The notes below the pieces were generated by a model. The model saw nothing but the letters and a program-made list of their open reading frames with translations, did no database searches and was not told where the DNA came from. The translations under genes were made by a program, and so were the position numbers. DNA of 64,000 nucleotides, taken from assembly GCA_964410965.1 (NCBI GenBank), contig CAYPIY010000001.1, positions 1-64,000 on the forward strand, in the 5' to 3' direction. Below are positions 44,857-54,218 of the stretch, one piece after another (position 1 is the first letter of the stretch; each line of letters begins with the position of its first letter). This stretch comes from JBBIRG01 sp964410965 (GTDB taxonomy: Bacteria; CLD3; SB21; JBBIRG01).

Positions 44857-47800
44857 ATGAAATTGTTTACGTGGTGCAAAATGTTTCTTGTGATCGCGTT
44901 TTTGGTTTCATTAACGTGGTCTGAGGCTAAGGCGCAGTTGCTGTTGAATAGTGTCGGTGATACAGCTAAAATTACTTTTTCCGGTTTTCGTGGAAAAGGT
45001 TTTACTCCGGTTGCGGGTAATACAGACAGTGTATTAAACAGCAATATTTGGGCGGTTTTCGGTGAATCCGCGAATTCATATTTTGGCAATACTTCGGTTT
45101 CAGGCATTTTTGCTATGGGCACTACCAAATTACCGGTTACCAGTGGCGGCATTTTTGCCTATGCCGATACTGTTCGCTCCGACACGATGATGATGTTACA
45201 GCCGACCGGAACTGCCTTTTCGCCCGGAAGTATTGTAATCCGCATTAGAAATAATTCAACCGATACGCTTTCGGGCTTATACCTTGCTTATCACTTGTTT
45301 GTACGCAATGACCAGGCGCGTGCCAATTCATTCAATTTTTCTCATTCAGCCGATACTAATATTTATATTCCCGTACCCTCACTGGATTATACTTCTACCG
45401 CGGCTGCGGGAACTTCCGACCTGATTGATGAAGGCATTAAATCGGTAACACTCTCCGGATTGGTAATCATCCCTGGTCAGGATTATTATCTGCGCTGGAA
45501 TACCAATGATGTATCCGGCAGCGGCAGCCGGGATGAGTTTTTTCTGGATGATATTAAGGTCGCTGGCCTTTTGGTAGGTGATGTTAGCGCGCCTTATGTA
45601 ATCGGCATGAATATTATCAATCCCAATACTATTCAGATATATTTCAACGAAGCGGTCGATACAACCGCAGAAAATCAGTCCAATTATTCTGGTTTTCCAA
45701 CAATTCAGTCCATTCACAGAGAAACCATGCTGGATACGGTGACTCTGAATTTAGCCACTCCGGTCCAGAACGGTAAAAAATATACGATAAACGTTTCGGG
45801 GGTAAAAGATTTAGCTGGTAACGCAATGAATCCTGTCTATTATAATGATTTTCAATACAACAATCTTTCAGCCGGTATAGTCATCAACGAATTATACTAT
45901 AACAGTCCGGGTGGCGGGGTGGATTCGATGGAATTTATTGAATTATACAACAATACTTCAAATCCGGTCAACATCGGGGGTATTTATTTTTCGCATGGCG
46001 TATTTGATACCTTACCCGACAGTATCATTGCGGCCCACGGATATTTTGTAACCGCATATTTCCCAGAAGTCTTTGCGCGATATTTCGGTTTCACACCGCA
46101 CAAATGGTCGGGGAATAATCTGAGCAACTCCGGAGAAAGAGTCGCTATAGTAAATACCATCGGCGATACGATCGACGCCTTGTTTTACACAACATCCGCA
46201 CCTTGGCCAATGGGCGTGTCGGATAACAACGCCCGTTCATATTCCCTGATTCATTCAGATCTGGATAACAGCGATGGGGGTAATTGGAGATTATCAGCCC
46301 TTCGTCATGCTTTATTCAACGGACTGCCCGGTTGGGCAACTCCCGGACAATTGAATTTAATCTCTTCGCCTGCACTGATTGAGCCTGCAGATGGTTTATA
46401 TTTTACGGTATCTTCAGTATCCACTGATAATATGACTTTCCGCTGGAATGAATCAATCGTTCCGGTGGGCGGCTCCGTATATTATGTCGTCGAACTGGTG
46501 GACGCGGTAAACAATGCGTTCAACACGATTTACGAAGGCACCGATACGACATTCGATTATTCATTAGCCAATTTTGATAACTGGCTGGCGTCCAACAACT
46601 GGCCAGTTAATGACACAGCTTACGGCATTACATGGCGCGTCACGGCGAATGACAGCGTCAATGAATTCATTTCGAACGGCTTTGAGATGTTCCCTGTTCG
46701 TGAGAACGTGCCGCCCTTAGCTTTTGATCTTCTCGAACCTGCCGACGGGTTCCGCTGGGAAGTCAGCACATCTTCGACAGATTCAATTTCTTTCCGCTGG
46801 AATAAATCGATCGATCCGGAAGGAAATCCGATTAATTATACCATTCAATTTGAAGCATCCGGATTGGGAATTTTGCTTAATTATGAAACGGGTACGGATA
46901 CTTTTTTTGTTGATTATGCAAATCTGAGAGCCGAGTTACTTCAAAGTTCAGGTTGGGATTCGGTTGTTTTTTCCTGGACGGTTCTTGCAACCGACAGTAT
47001 CAATCCTCCCATGCCGAGTAATGAGACACGCACCATAACTCATATTCTCATTCCTGAATCCGTCACGCCCTTCAGAGCTGACCTTGCTGGATATCAAGTT
47101 GTTCCGCCTGTGCCTACGGCTGCTTCCGGCACAGGTTATTTTGAACTCAACGCCGATTCAACAGAACTGTTCTACCGGATTTACGTGAACAGCCTGACAG
47201 GCGGCATTACGGACTCATATATACGCAATGCACCGGCGGGTTCGAACGTGTTTGGCGGATACGCGCTCACGTTTGTTGGCGATTCAGCCGTTGGTACCTG
47301 GAATACAATAACCCCGGAACTTGTCGATGAACTATTAGCGGGCTACCTGTATGTCCTGGTTCGAACTTCAACCTATCCGGCCGGTGAAATACGAGGACAA
47401 ATACGCCAGGGTATGGGTAGCGTTGTATTAACACCCGCGGCGAATCTTAACGCGATTGGATTTGAGGGCGCCATTGAGTTGGATTGGACGGAGTTTAAGT
47501 TATTCTCCAAATCAACATCCATGATATCAGAAGAAAAGTATCCCGCACGCAAATCCATACATATACAATCCGACAAATCATGTAATACGAATAAAACCAG
47601 GGATTTTATTACATTACTTGGTTTCAATATTTACCGGTCTATTGACGGTGATACATATGAATATTTAGATCAAACAGATTCTCTGTTCTACATAGATACA
47701 AACGTCGTAATCGGATCTATATACCGATATTTTGTATCAGCGGTTTATGATGCTGGACAAGCGCCGCCAACGGATACAGTAGCAGCGTCTTTAATTACAT

Positions 47801-48810
47801 CAACATACCCAATTTCAGTCTTATTTGTTACGGATGAAAACCTCGGCTATGGCAATGCTGTGTATATCCGCAATTCATTTTCTAATCTAGGGTTATTATA
47901 CGATCACTTTAACGCCATTGACAGCGGACGCACTCCGACATCAGCCGAAGTGGGCATGTATGACCTTGTCATCTGGTATTGTTCCTACGACGGAGTCGGA
48001 AGCTATTTCTGGAACGGTACGGATTCGGATAATACGGAAATCGCCGATTACCTTGACAATGGCGGTCGGTTGTGGGTAATGGGTACAGATCTGCTTTATG
48101 ACCGCTATGGAGCACCTCCGGTTTCTTTCTCATCAACTGATTTCCCGAATAAGTATCTTGGAATCGCATCCTACGATGTCCAATCTTATGGTAACGATGG
48201 CGGTGCGGGTTGTTCAAAATTATTCAGAAATACATCTCAATCAGTATGCCAGGTTGATTCATTCGGCTGGATTTATCCGACAGCCTGGTGGATTGATGGT
48301 CTTACACCCGCAATGGGAGCTTTACCGGTATACAATATGGGACCGCTGACTTATGTTTTGGCCGATAAACCAACCGCGATATATTACGATAACGGAATTC
48401 ATAAGGCATTAGGTTTTTATTTTGATCCTTATGAAATCGATACAGATACACACAGGGATTCGGTGTTTGCCGACGTATTACAGTGGTTCAGCTGGGGCAT
48501 TGTCGGTATTAAAGATAAAGACCTTGTTCCAAAAGAAACATCATTATATCAGAATTACCCGAACCCGTTCAACCCAACCACATCGATCAAATATGACCTG
48601 AAAGATAACGCAAAAGTGATTCTGAAAATCTATAACACGCTCGGTCAGGAAGTCAGAACGCTGGTGAATACCGAACAAACCGCCGGACAATACACCATGC
48701 AGTGGGACGGCAGGAACAACGCCGGACTTTCTGTTGCCAGCGGCGTGTATATCTACCGCATTCAGGCCGGTGATTTTGTGAAATCGAAGAAGATGATGTT
48801 TATCAAGTAA
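44857..48810 (+). CDS. T9SS cargo: multidomain surface protein with lamin-tail and CHRD domains
   Basis: About 1317 residues from ATG 44857, chosen over ATG 44842 because AAAGGA lies 6 nt before it. The signal peptide ends at AKAQ. In order I see a SbsA/Ig-like segment (APYVIGMNIINPNTIQIYFNEAVD), a lamin-tail domain from ~342 (IVINELYYNSPGGG), two Ig-like repeats with SxxxDxxxFRWN, a CHRD domain about 737-850 (FRADLAGYQVVPP...AGEIRGQIRQG), and a glutamine-amidotransferase/ThuA-like domain (VLFVTDENLGYG). The type A sorting domain (YQNYPNPFNPTTS) is from ~1229. The protein is presumably exported and attached or released by T9SS. Confidence 0.9.
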   Translation: MKLFTWCKMFLVIAFLVSLTWSEAKAQLLLNSVGDTAKITFSGFRGKGFTPVAGNTDSVLNSNIWAVFGESANSYFGNTSVSGIFAMGTTKLPVTSGGIFAYADTVRSDTMMMLQPTGTAFSPGSIVIRIRNNSTDTLSGLYLAYHLFVRNDQARANSFNFSHSADTNIYIPVPSLDYTSTAAAGTSDLIDEGIKSVTLSGLVIIPGQDYYLRWNTNDVSGSGSRDEFFLDDIKVAGLLVGDVSAPYVIGMNIINPNTIQIYFNEAVDTTAENQSNYSGFPTIQSIHRETMLDTVTLNLATPVQNGKKYTINVSGVKDLAGNAMNPVYYNDFQYNNLSAGIVINELYYNSPGGGVDSMEFIELYNNTSNPVNIGGIYFSHGVFDTLPDSIIAAHGYFVTAYFPEVFARYFGFTPHKWSGNNLSNSGERVAIVNTIGDTIDALFYTTSAPWPMGVSDNNARSYSLIHSDLDNSDGGNWRLSALRHALFNGLPGWATPGQLNLISSPALIEPADGLYFTVSSVSTDNMTFRWNESIVPVGGSVYYVVELVDAVNNAFNTIYEGTDTTFDYSLANFDNWLASNNWPVNDTAYGITWRVTANDSVNEFISNGFEMFPVRENVPPLAFDLLEPADGFRWEVSTSSTDSISFRWNKSIDPEGNPINYTIQFEASGLGILLNYETGTDTFFVDYANLRAELLQSSGWDSVVFSWTVLATDSINPPMPSNETRTITHILIPESVTPFRADLAGYQVVPPVPTAASGTGYFELNADSTELFYRIYVNSLTGGITDSYIRNAPAGSNVFGGYALTFVGDSAVGTWNTITPELVDELLAGYLYVLVRTSTYPAGEIRGQIRQGMGSVVLTPAANLNAIGFEGAIELDWTEFKLFSKSTSMISEEKYPARKSIHIQSDKSCNTNKTRDFITLLGFNIYRSIDGDTYEYLDQTDSLFYIDTNVVIGSIYRYFVSAVYDAGQAPPTDTVAASLITSTYPISVLFVTDENLGYGNAVYIRNSFSNLGLLYDHFNAIDSGRTPTSAEVGMYDLVIWYCSYDGVGSYFWNGTDSDNTEIADYLDNGGRLWVMGTDLLYDRYGAPPVSFSSTDFPNKYLGIASYDVQSYGNDGGAGCSKLFRNTSQSVCQVDSFGWIYPTAWWIDGLTPAMGALPVYNMGPLTYVLADKPTAIYYDNGIHKALGFYFDPYEIDTDTHRDSVFADVLQWFSWGIVGIKDKDLVPKETSLYQNYPNPFNPTTSIKYDLKDNAKVILKIYNTLGQEVRTLVNTEQTAGQYTMQWDGRNNAGLSVASGVYIYRIQAGDFVKSKKMMFIK

Positions 48811-48813
48811 GCA

Positions 48814-48846
48814 AAAAGTTAAACTTCTGAAAGAAGTTTAACTTTT
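48814..48846 (+). repeat. AAGTTAAACTTC hairpin shared by two cargo genes
   Basis: A perfect 14-bp stem AAAAGTTAAACTTC/GAAGTTTAACTTTT with loop TGAAA starts 4 nt after the stop codon. The same arm sequence recurs at 50998-51029 after the next cargo gene. It could be an RNA-stability element or a weak terminator. Confidence 0.7.
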
Positions 48847-48856
48847 CAAAATATTC

Positions 48857-48887
48857 AAGGGAATTGAGAAATCAATTCCCTTTTTTA
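48857..48887 (+). terminator. Intrinsic terminator after first T9SS cargo gene
   Basis: GGGAATTGA (48859-48867), GAAA tetraloop, TCAATTCCC (48872-48880), followed by TTTTTTATT. The T tract runs straight into the -35 box of the next gene. Confidence 0.88.
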
Positions 48888-48916
48888 TTGACATATGTTT
48901 TTTTTATAACTATAAT
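48888..48916 (+). promoter_or_regulatory. Consensus sigma70 promoter of second T9SS cargo gene
   Basis: Perfect TTGACA (48888-48893), 17-nt spacer and perfect TATAAT (48911-48916), immediately after the terminator T tract. The start codon is at 48965 with AGAGAGG (48953-48959). Confidence 0.75.
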
Positions 48917-48964
48917 TCCACGCCTTTTTTAACCTTGGTCTTTTAACAAATTAGAGAGGTTTTT

Positions 48965-50986
48965 ATGAACAACTTGGTAAAAACGTGTATCTTCATGTTT
49001 CTGCTTATGATATTGTGTGCAATGTCGGGAGAAGCGCAGAAAATGAAAAAAGAAGCCAGCGATTTCACTGTTGAGAAACCCTTATTTAAGAACGAATACA
49101 GATTATTATCCGGCGGAAACATTGTCGAGTTATTTGAAGGTGATTTTCCGGCCTCAGGATGGCGTCTTGCCAACCCGAACGCAGGAAGCCTTACTTTCAC
49201 AAAATATAACGGGGTTAACGGACCTAGTATCAACGGCCAGAATTGCATTCAGATGCCGTTTTACAGTTACGGAAGTACAAATCATAGAGATACATTGTTC
49301 ACATCGGTTTATAATAATCCTTTGGCCAATGATTCCTTGATTTTCGACTGGGCCTATCAGTATTATCCCAGCGCAACCTATTACGACAGCCTTTTTGTGT
49401 TGATTTCTACAGACGGAGGTTTAACGTTTCCCATTTCGGTTTTTCGAAGGGGAGGCCCTACACTCGCGACAGCAGGTTCTTCTGGAAATAATTTCGTTCC
49501 TTCAATCCCATCCCAATGGCAGCGCTTTTCATACCCTTTAGGCGGATTAACAAATGTCGTTGTCGCTTTTGCCACATTGAATAAATACGGAAATAATCTG
49601 TATATCGATAATGTAATTGCAGGAGAACAAAAGCAAAATGATATACAGGTAACGTCCTTCATCACATTGGTTCCTGACACCAGTTATGTTTTCGGAGATT
49701 CGATACTTGAACTGGCGCCGAAAGTTCTTATTTCCAATGTCGGTCTGAATAACATCTCTACAACTTTTACAGTAGGTCTTACTATTCCTGAACTGAGTTA
49801 TGCCCAGAACCAGAATGTTGATCTGATCAACAGCGGAACCTCCCTGGTTTTAAATTATCCAAACGTTTTAGCCTCTTCCGGAACCGAAATGAATATTGAA
49901 ATTTCGATAGATTATGCGGACGATCAAAACCATTTGAATGACACTCTCCGGCAAAGGTCCGTCATATTTCCAGGGGCATATCGGACACACGTTTTATACG
50001 AGCAATGGACAAGCTCAACATGCGGCCCCTGCGCATCTAATAATCCAACCGTCGACGCTTTTATTTCTTCACATGCCGATAGCGTGGTCGCTGTAAAATA
50101 TCATGTCGGCTGGCCCTCGCCCGGAAATGATCCGATGTACTTGCATAACCCGACTCAGTCGTATGACCGGAGAAATTATTACGGCGTGAACAGCGTTCCG
50201 CATATTTGGGTCGAAGGTGTGATTGAACCGGTATATCCTTACACTACTGCCGGAAGTTTGCAAAATCCTTTTATTGAAAGGAATTCAGCACCTACTCCTG
50301 TTAGAACGGTGAATGTCATCAGTTCAAGACCAACAGCAGATTCAATACATTCTGTCGTAACGGTAACTGTGATGAACACACTTATGTCCAGAATGACTAA
50401 CACATATTTACGTGTTCAGGCTGTTGAAAGGGTCGTTGAATATGCCTCACCTCCTGGCACGAACGGCGAAAAAACATTTTACGATGTATTCCGCCATTCG
50501 TATCCGACTTCTCTGGGTACGTTATTGCCAGCCGAACCAGGTACATACATTTATGAATTCACTTATAAAATTGACCCGGTTTGGATAGACACAAATATTT
50601 ACACAATCGCTTTTGTGCAAAATGACAATACGCATGAAGTCTACGGTGCAGGAAAAAGTGAAACCACTCAGTTCGTAATTGACGTCGGCAGTGAAAATGT
50701 ATCTCCATATGCATTTCATCTCGAGAAAAACTACCCCAATCCCTTCAATCCCGTAACCAGCATCAAATACTCGATTCCGGAACACGCGAAAGTCCGGCTT
50801 TCCGTTTATAACGTCATTGGCCAGAAAGTGACGGATCTTGTGAACAAATCGCAGAGTGCCGGTCGTTATACGGTCCAATGGAACGGTAAAGACAACCGCG
50901 GCAGCGCCGTATCCTCAGGCATATATTTCTACCGTTTAACAGCGGGAAACAAGGTCATGCAGAATAAAATGCTTCTGGTGAAGTGA
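48965..50986 (+). CDS. T9SS cargo: Omp28/thioredoxin-like protein with CGPC motif
   Basis: 673 residues. The signal peptide ends at GEAQ (about 20). Residues about 40-215 form a jelly-roll-like domain (FDWAYQYYPSATYYDSLFVLISTDGG). A CARDB-like beta domain follows. From ~338 an Omp28-like thioredoxin fold has VLYEQWTSSTCGPCASNNP, with the CGPC redox pair and a cis-Pro-like SVPHIW. The type A sorting domain is at the end (KNYPNPFNPVTSIKYSIPE...KMLLVK). Similar proteins are found in Bacteroidetes as secreted outer-membrane-associated oxidoreductases of unknown partner. Confidence 0.88.
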   Translation: MNNLVKTCIFMFLLMILCAMSGEAQKMKKEASDFTVEKPLFKNEYRLLSGGNIVELFEGDFPASGWRLANPNAGSLTFTKYNGVNGPSINGQNCIQMPFYSYGSTNHRDTLFTSVYNNPLANDSLIFDWAYQYYPSATYYDSLFVLISTDGGLTFPISVFRRGGPTLATAGSSGNNFVPSIPSQWQRFSYPLGGLTNVVVAFATLNKYGNNLYIDNVIAGEQKQNDIQVTSFITLVPDTSYVFGDSILELAPKVLISNVGLNNISTTFTVGLTIPELSYAQNQNVDLINSGTSLVLNYPNVLASSGTEMNIEISIDYADDQNHLNDTLRQRSVIFPGAYRTHVLYEQWTSSTCGPCASNNPTVDAFISSHADSVVAVKYHVGWPSPGNDPMYLHNPTQSYDRRNYYGVNSVPHIWVEGVIEPVYPYTTAGSLQNPFIERNSAPTPVRTVNVISSRPTADSIHSVVTVTVMNTLMSRMTNTYLRVQAVERVVEYASPPGTNGEKTFYDVFRHSYPTSLGTLLPAEPGTYIYEFTYKIDPVWIDTNIYTIAFVQNDNTHEVYGAGKSETTQFVIDVGSENVSPYAFHLEKNYPNPFNPVTSIKYSIPEHAKVRLSVYNVIGQKVTDLVNKSQSAGRYTVQWNGKDNRGSAVSSGIYFYRLTAGNKVMQNKMLLVK

Positions 50987-50997
50987 GAAAATCCTAT

Positions 50998-51029
50998 AAA
51001 AGTTAAACTTCTTGAAGAAGTTAACTTTT
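50998..51029 (+). repeat. Second copy of the AAGTTAAACTTC hairpin
   Basis: The arm AAAAGTTAAACTTC (50998-51011) is identical to that at 48814. The 3' arm is GAAGTTAACTTTT (51017-51029), giving 13 bp with one bulged A and loop TTGAA, followed by further T residues. It lies 11 nt after the stop codon. Confidence 0.68.
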
Positions 51030-51046
51030 TTTCAGCTTGCTTTTCT

Positions 51047-51079
51047 AGCTCTCCTGTATTCAGCAGGAGAGCTTTTTTA
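51047..51079 (+). terminator. Intrinsic terminator after second T9SS cargo gene
   Basis: AGCTCTCCTG (51047-51056) pairs with CAGGAGAGCT (51064-51073), 7-nt loop, then TTTTTTAT. As at the preceding junction the T tract leads into TTGAC. Confidence 0.88.
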
Positions 51080-51107
51080 TTGACTTCCATCCGAAAAACA
51101 TTACCTT
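51080..51107 (+). promoter_or_regulatory. Probable promoter of third T9SS cargo gene
   Basis: TTGACT (51080-51085), 16-nt spacer and TACCTT (51102-51107). The -10 match is poor, but the position right after the terminator mirrors the stronger promoter at 48888. Confidence 0.42.
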
Positions 51108-51133
51108 TATCCGGAAAAGGAAAGGTAAAAAAA

Positions 51134-54037
51134 ATGAAAAACATATTCAGCGCAGTCATTCTGTTCTTTGCGACAGGCCAAGTAATCACGGCACAGCAGT
51201 TTGTTTCCGTTCACCCGGCCGAAACAGCCATTAATCAGGATTATCGGGAAAAGCGAATCACGTTGGATGATGCGATATTGTTTAAATTTTATCATTTATA
51301 TGATAAATCCAAACTTCCTGCAAAATACCACACCGAACAGCAAACCATCGCCAAATGCGGCACGATGATTTTTGTTGACTATGAAAACCACAAGAACAAG
51401 CTGCAAAAGGCCACCATTCAGGCAATTGAATCCTTTTTAATCGACAGAGAAAATCCAACTGAATCCATGGTGTATATCAGTCCGAGCGGGCGTTTTGAGC
51501 TTACCTACGACACGATCGGCACGAATGCCGTTCCCAAGGCTGACGTGAATCCGGCAAACGGCATTCCGGACTTCATCGAAAAGTGCGCGCTGTACTGCGA
51601 TTACAGCTGGTTCGTGGAAATCGACAGCATCGGATTCACTCCCCCGCCCATTAATCCGCCGACGACTCGCTACAAGATTTCTTTTGAAGCCATGGATTAT
51701 TACGGCTATACAACTCCCTACGGTGGCAGCTACGGAACCCGGATTGTCCTGCACAATACCTATCTGGGCTTTCCGGCCAATGACGATCCCGACGGAGACC
51801 AATTGGGAGCGATGAAAGTAACGATATGCCATGAATTCAAGCACGCCAGCCAGTACAAAACCAGCCGCTGGACCGAAGGCGACTGGGTGGAAGTGGATGC
51901 AACATGGAGTGAGGATATCGTTTATGACGCCACTAACGATTACTACAACTACCTCGGCGATACCGGCTCCCCTTTCATGTCACCCGGAAGTTCGCTGGAC
52001 GGCAACGGCTCCGGAGGAAGTTACGAGGACTGCACCTGGCAGCATTATATGTCGCAGACGCACGGTAATTCAATAATCCGTGATTACTGGGCCAGACGGG
52101 CAATCAAGCTGAGTTCAGAGTCAGTATTGAATTCCTATGATTCAACGCTGGCAGCCTACGGAAGCGGATTGTCCCAGGCATTCAGGGCATTTACCGCATG
52201 GAATTACCTGAGCGGCGAACGCGCAGTTCCGGGATTCGGTTATGACGAGGCTCCGGCATATCCTACTTCCCAGCTTTGCCGCAGTCATACCGCTTTTCCG
52301 GCTTCCGGCTCGCAATGCCAGCTTGACCACCTTGCCGCGAATTTCATTCACCTGCCCTCTGACGCCTCCGACTCGGTGCTGAGTTTTACTTTTAACGGTC
52401 AAAATACTGTCGGGATGTCACTTCAGGTGGTCATCCGATATGCGGACGCCACCGTCGATATAATGCCTGTTCCGCTGGACGGTAATAATGATATTTCAAA
52501 TTTCCCTTTGCCCGTACGACTGAAACAAATTCTGTTCATGGGACTGGTTCCCGTCATCACACAGAAAACGGGGACAGGATTTACGTATTCCTATTCGATC
52601 TCGAAGCTGCCCGGTCTTTCCCTCCGGCACACGCCATTAACAGCCGTACAGGATTCGAGCGGACCCTATCCGGTTGAAGCCATCATACGGTCTGTAGGTG
52701 AAGGTCTCGATTTTTCTAAAATGAAATTGTTTTACGGATCCGGGTCAATTACGGATTCCGTTGCCCTGGCTCTCACGGACGGAGATTCTGTCTTTTCTGC
52801 CGTCATACCCTATCCGGGTAATTATGTATCCGTCAGGTATTACCTGTCGGCTGACGATTCAGGCGGGTACCGGGTAACCTCGCCTACCGGCGCGCCCGGT
52901 CAGTATCATGAATTCAGCGTCGGGGAAGATGTCATTGCTCCTGTCCTGACTGTTCTACCGGTCAATTCCATACCGGTATGCAGGGAGTTCCCTCTGCCCG
53001 TCCAGGCAATAGTTACCGATCAGACCGGCGTGGATTCTGTCATGGCAAAGGTTGAAAAGAATTCCGTTCTATGGGAAACCTTTCCCCTTGTTCAAGCGTT
53101 CGGGGATACATTTTCAGGATTCATCGCCATTGACACCAGCAGCCTGAATCTCGGGGATACTCTGAGCATTACGGTCATCGCAAAGGATGTTTCACCGTTC
53201 CGTAATACTGCGTATGGCATTCCGTTGACCGCGAAAATCACAAAAGAATATATCATTGAAAAACTGATTTCAAAAAGCATTCCTGATAACAACGTAAACG
53301 GCATATACGATACTTTGTACCTTTCAACCGGCCAGTCATTTCCAAATCATCCGATCGAAGATGTTGACGTGCTTTTCGGCGCGACGCATCCGTTTATCGG
53401 CGATCTTTCGGTCAGCCTGACTGCACCGGCAGGATTCACCAAAGCCGTCATGCACCGGCCGGGCTTAGGAACCATTGGCAGCGGCGGCGATAATCCCGAT
53501 ATTGCTCTCGATGATGAATCCGCAAAAAGTATTGAGGATATTACGTTTTCCGGAACTCAGCTTGTGACAGGCACTTTCAGACCTTATCCGGACACTCTGA
53601 GTTCGTACGACGGATCGCCTGTTTCCGGCATGTGGGTGATGAAAGTAAGCGACAACCGAACAAACAATACAGGCACGTGGACCAAATGGGGTTTACGGCT
53701 GCGTACTGTATCGGCTTCCGTGACATCCCTTGCGATTAGGGATGAACATGACGTCCCTGCCGGATTTGAACTGTTTCAGAATTACCCAAATCCGTTTAAT
53801 CCAGTCACAAGTATCAGTTACACCCTTCCCGAATTTGTCAAAATCAGGCTTTCCATATATAATACACTCGGGCAGAAGGTTACTGATCTTGTTCATCAGT
53901 CCCAGAAAGCAGGACGATACACCGTGCTTTGGAACGGAAAAAACAATCAGGGTAACACGGTTTCCTCAGGCGTGTATTTGTACAGATTGACAGCGGGAAA
54001 CAAAGTATTGCAGAACAAGATGCTGCTGTTGAAATAA
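51134..54037 (+). CDS. T9SS cargo: zinc metalloprotease (MXAN_6640-like) with P-domain
   Basis: 967 residues from ATG 51134 (AGGAAAGG upstream and a clean signal peptide ending at ITAQ); the frame extends to a TTG at 51080, which is unlikely. The catalytic zinc motif is HEFKH (233-237) in MKVTICHEFKHASQY, with WVEVDATWSED downstream holding a candidate third ligand. A proprotein-convertase P-domain (about 715-875: SKSIPDNNVNGIYDTL...GMWVMKVSDNRTNNTGTWTKWGLRL) precedes the sorting domain (QNYPNPFNPVTSISYTLPE...KMLLLK). Its sorting domain is close to that of the preceding gene. Confidence 0.88.
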   Translation: MKNIFSAVILFFATGQVITAQQFVSVHPAETAINQDYREKRITLDDAILFKFYHLYDKSKLPAKYHTEQQTIAKCGTMIFVDYENHKNKLQKATIQAIESFLIDRENPTESMVYISPSGRFELTYDTIGTNAVPKADVNPANGIPDFIEKCALYCDYSWFVEIDSIGFTPPPINPPTTRYKISFEAMDYYGYTTPYGGSYGTRIVLHNTYLGFPANDDPDGDQLGAMKVTICHEFKHASQYKTSRWTEGDWVEVDATWSEDIVYDATNDYYNYLGDTGSPFMSPGSSLDGNGSGGSYEDCTWQHYMSQTHGNSIIRDYWARRAIKLSSESVLNSYDSTLAAYGSGLSQAFRAFTAWNYLSGERAVPGFGYDEAPAYPTSQLCRSHTAFPASGSQCQLDHLAANFIHLPSDASDSVLSFTFNGQNTVGMSLQVVIRYADATVDIMPVPLDGNNDISNFPLPVRLKQILFMGLVPVITQKTGTGFTYSYSISKLPGLSLRHTPLTAVQDSSGPYPVEAIIRSVGEGLDFSKMKLFYGSGSITDSVALALTDGDSVFSAVIPYPGNYVSVRYYLSADDSGGYRVTSPTGAPGQYHEFSVGEDVIAPVLTVLPVNSIPVCREFPLPVQAIVTDQTGVDSVMAKVEKNSVLWETFPLVQAFGDTFSGFIAIDTSSLNLGDTLSITVIAKDVSPFRNTAYGIPLTAKITKEYIIEKLISKSIPDNNVNGIYDTLYLSTGQSFPNHPIEDVDVLFGATHPFIGDLSVSLTAPAGFTKAVMHRPGLGTIGSGGDNPDIALDDESAKSIEDITFSGTQLVTGTFRPYPDTLSSYDGSPVSGMWVMKVSDNRTNNTGTWTKWGLRLRTVSASVTSLAIRDEHDVPAGFELFQNYPNPFNPVTSISYTLPEFVKIRLSIYNTLGQKVTDLVHQSQKAGRYTVLWNGKNNQGNTVSSGVYLYRLTAGNKVLQNKMLLLK

Positions 54038-54218
54038 ATGTCATTTTTTGATAAAGGGATTATTTCAGAAAAGAGACTGGCATTTCAAATCCTGATAATC
54101 CGATTACCGATTACTATTCAGTTTGTATATAGTCCAATCCGGTTTGAATGATCGCAATCTGCAAGTATATTAGTTTTTCTGCAGCCAATGTTCTGCTTTT
54201 ATATCCTGCGGTATATCC

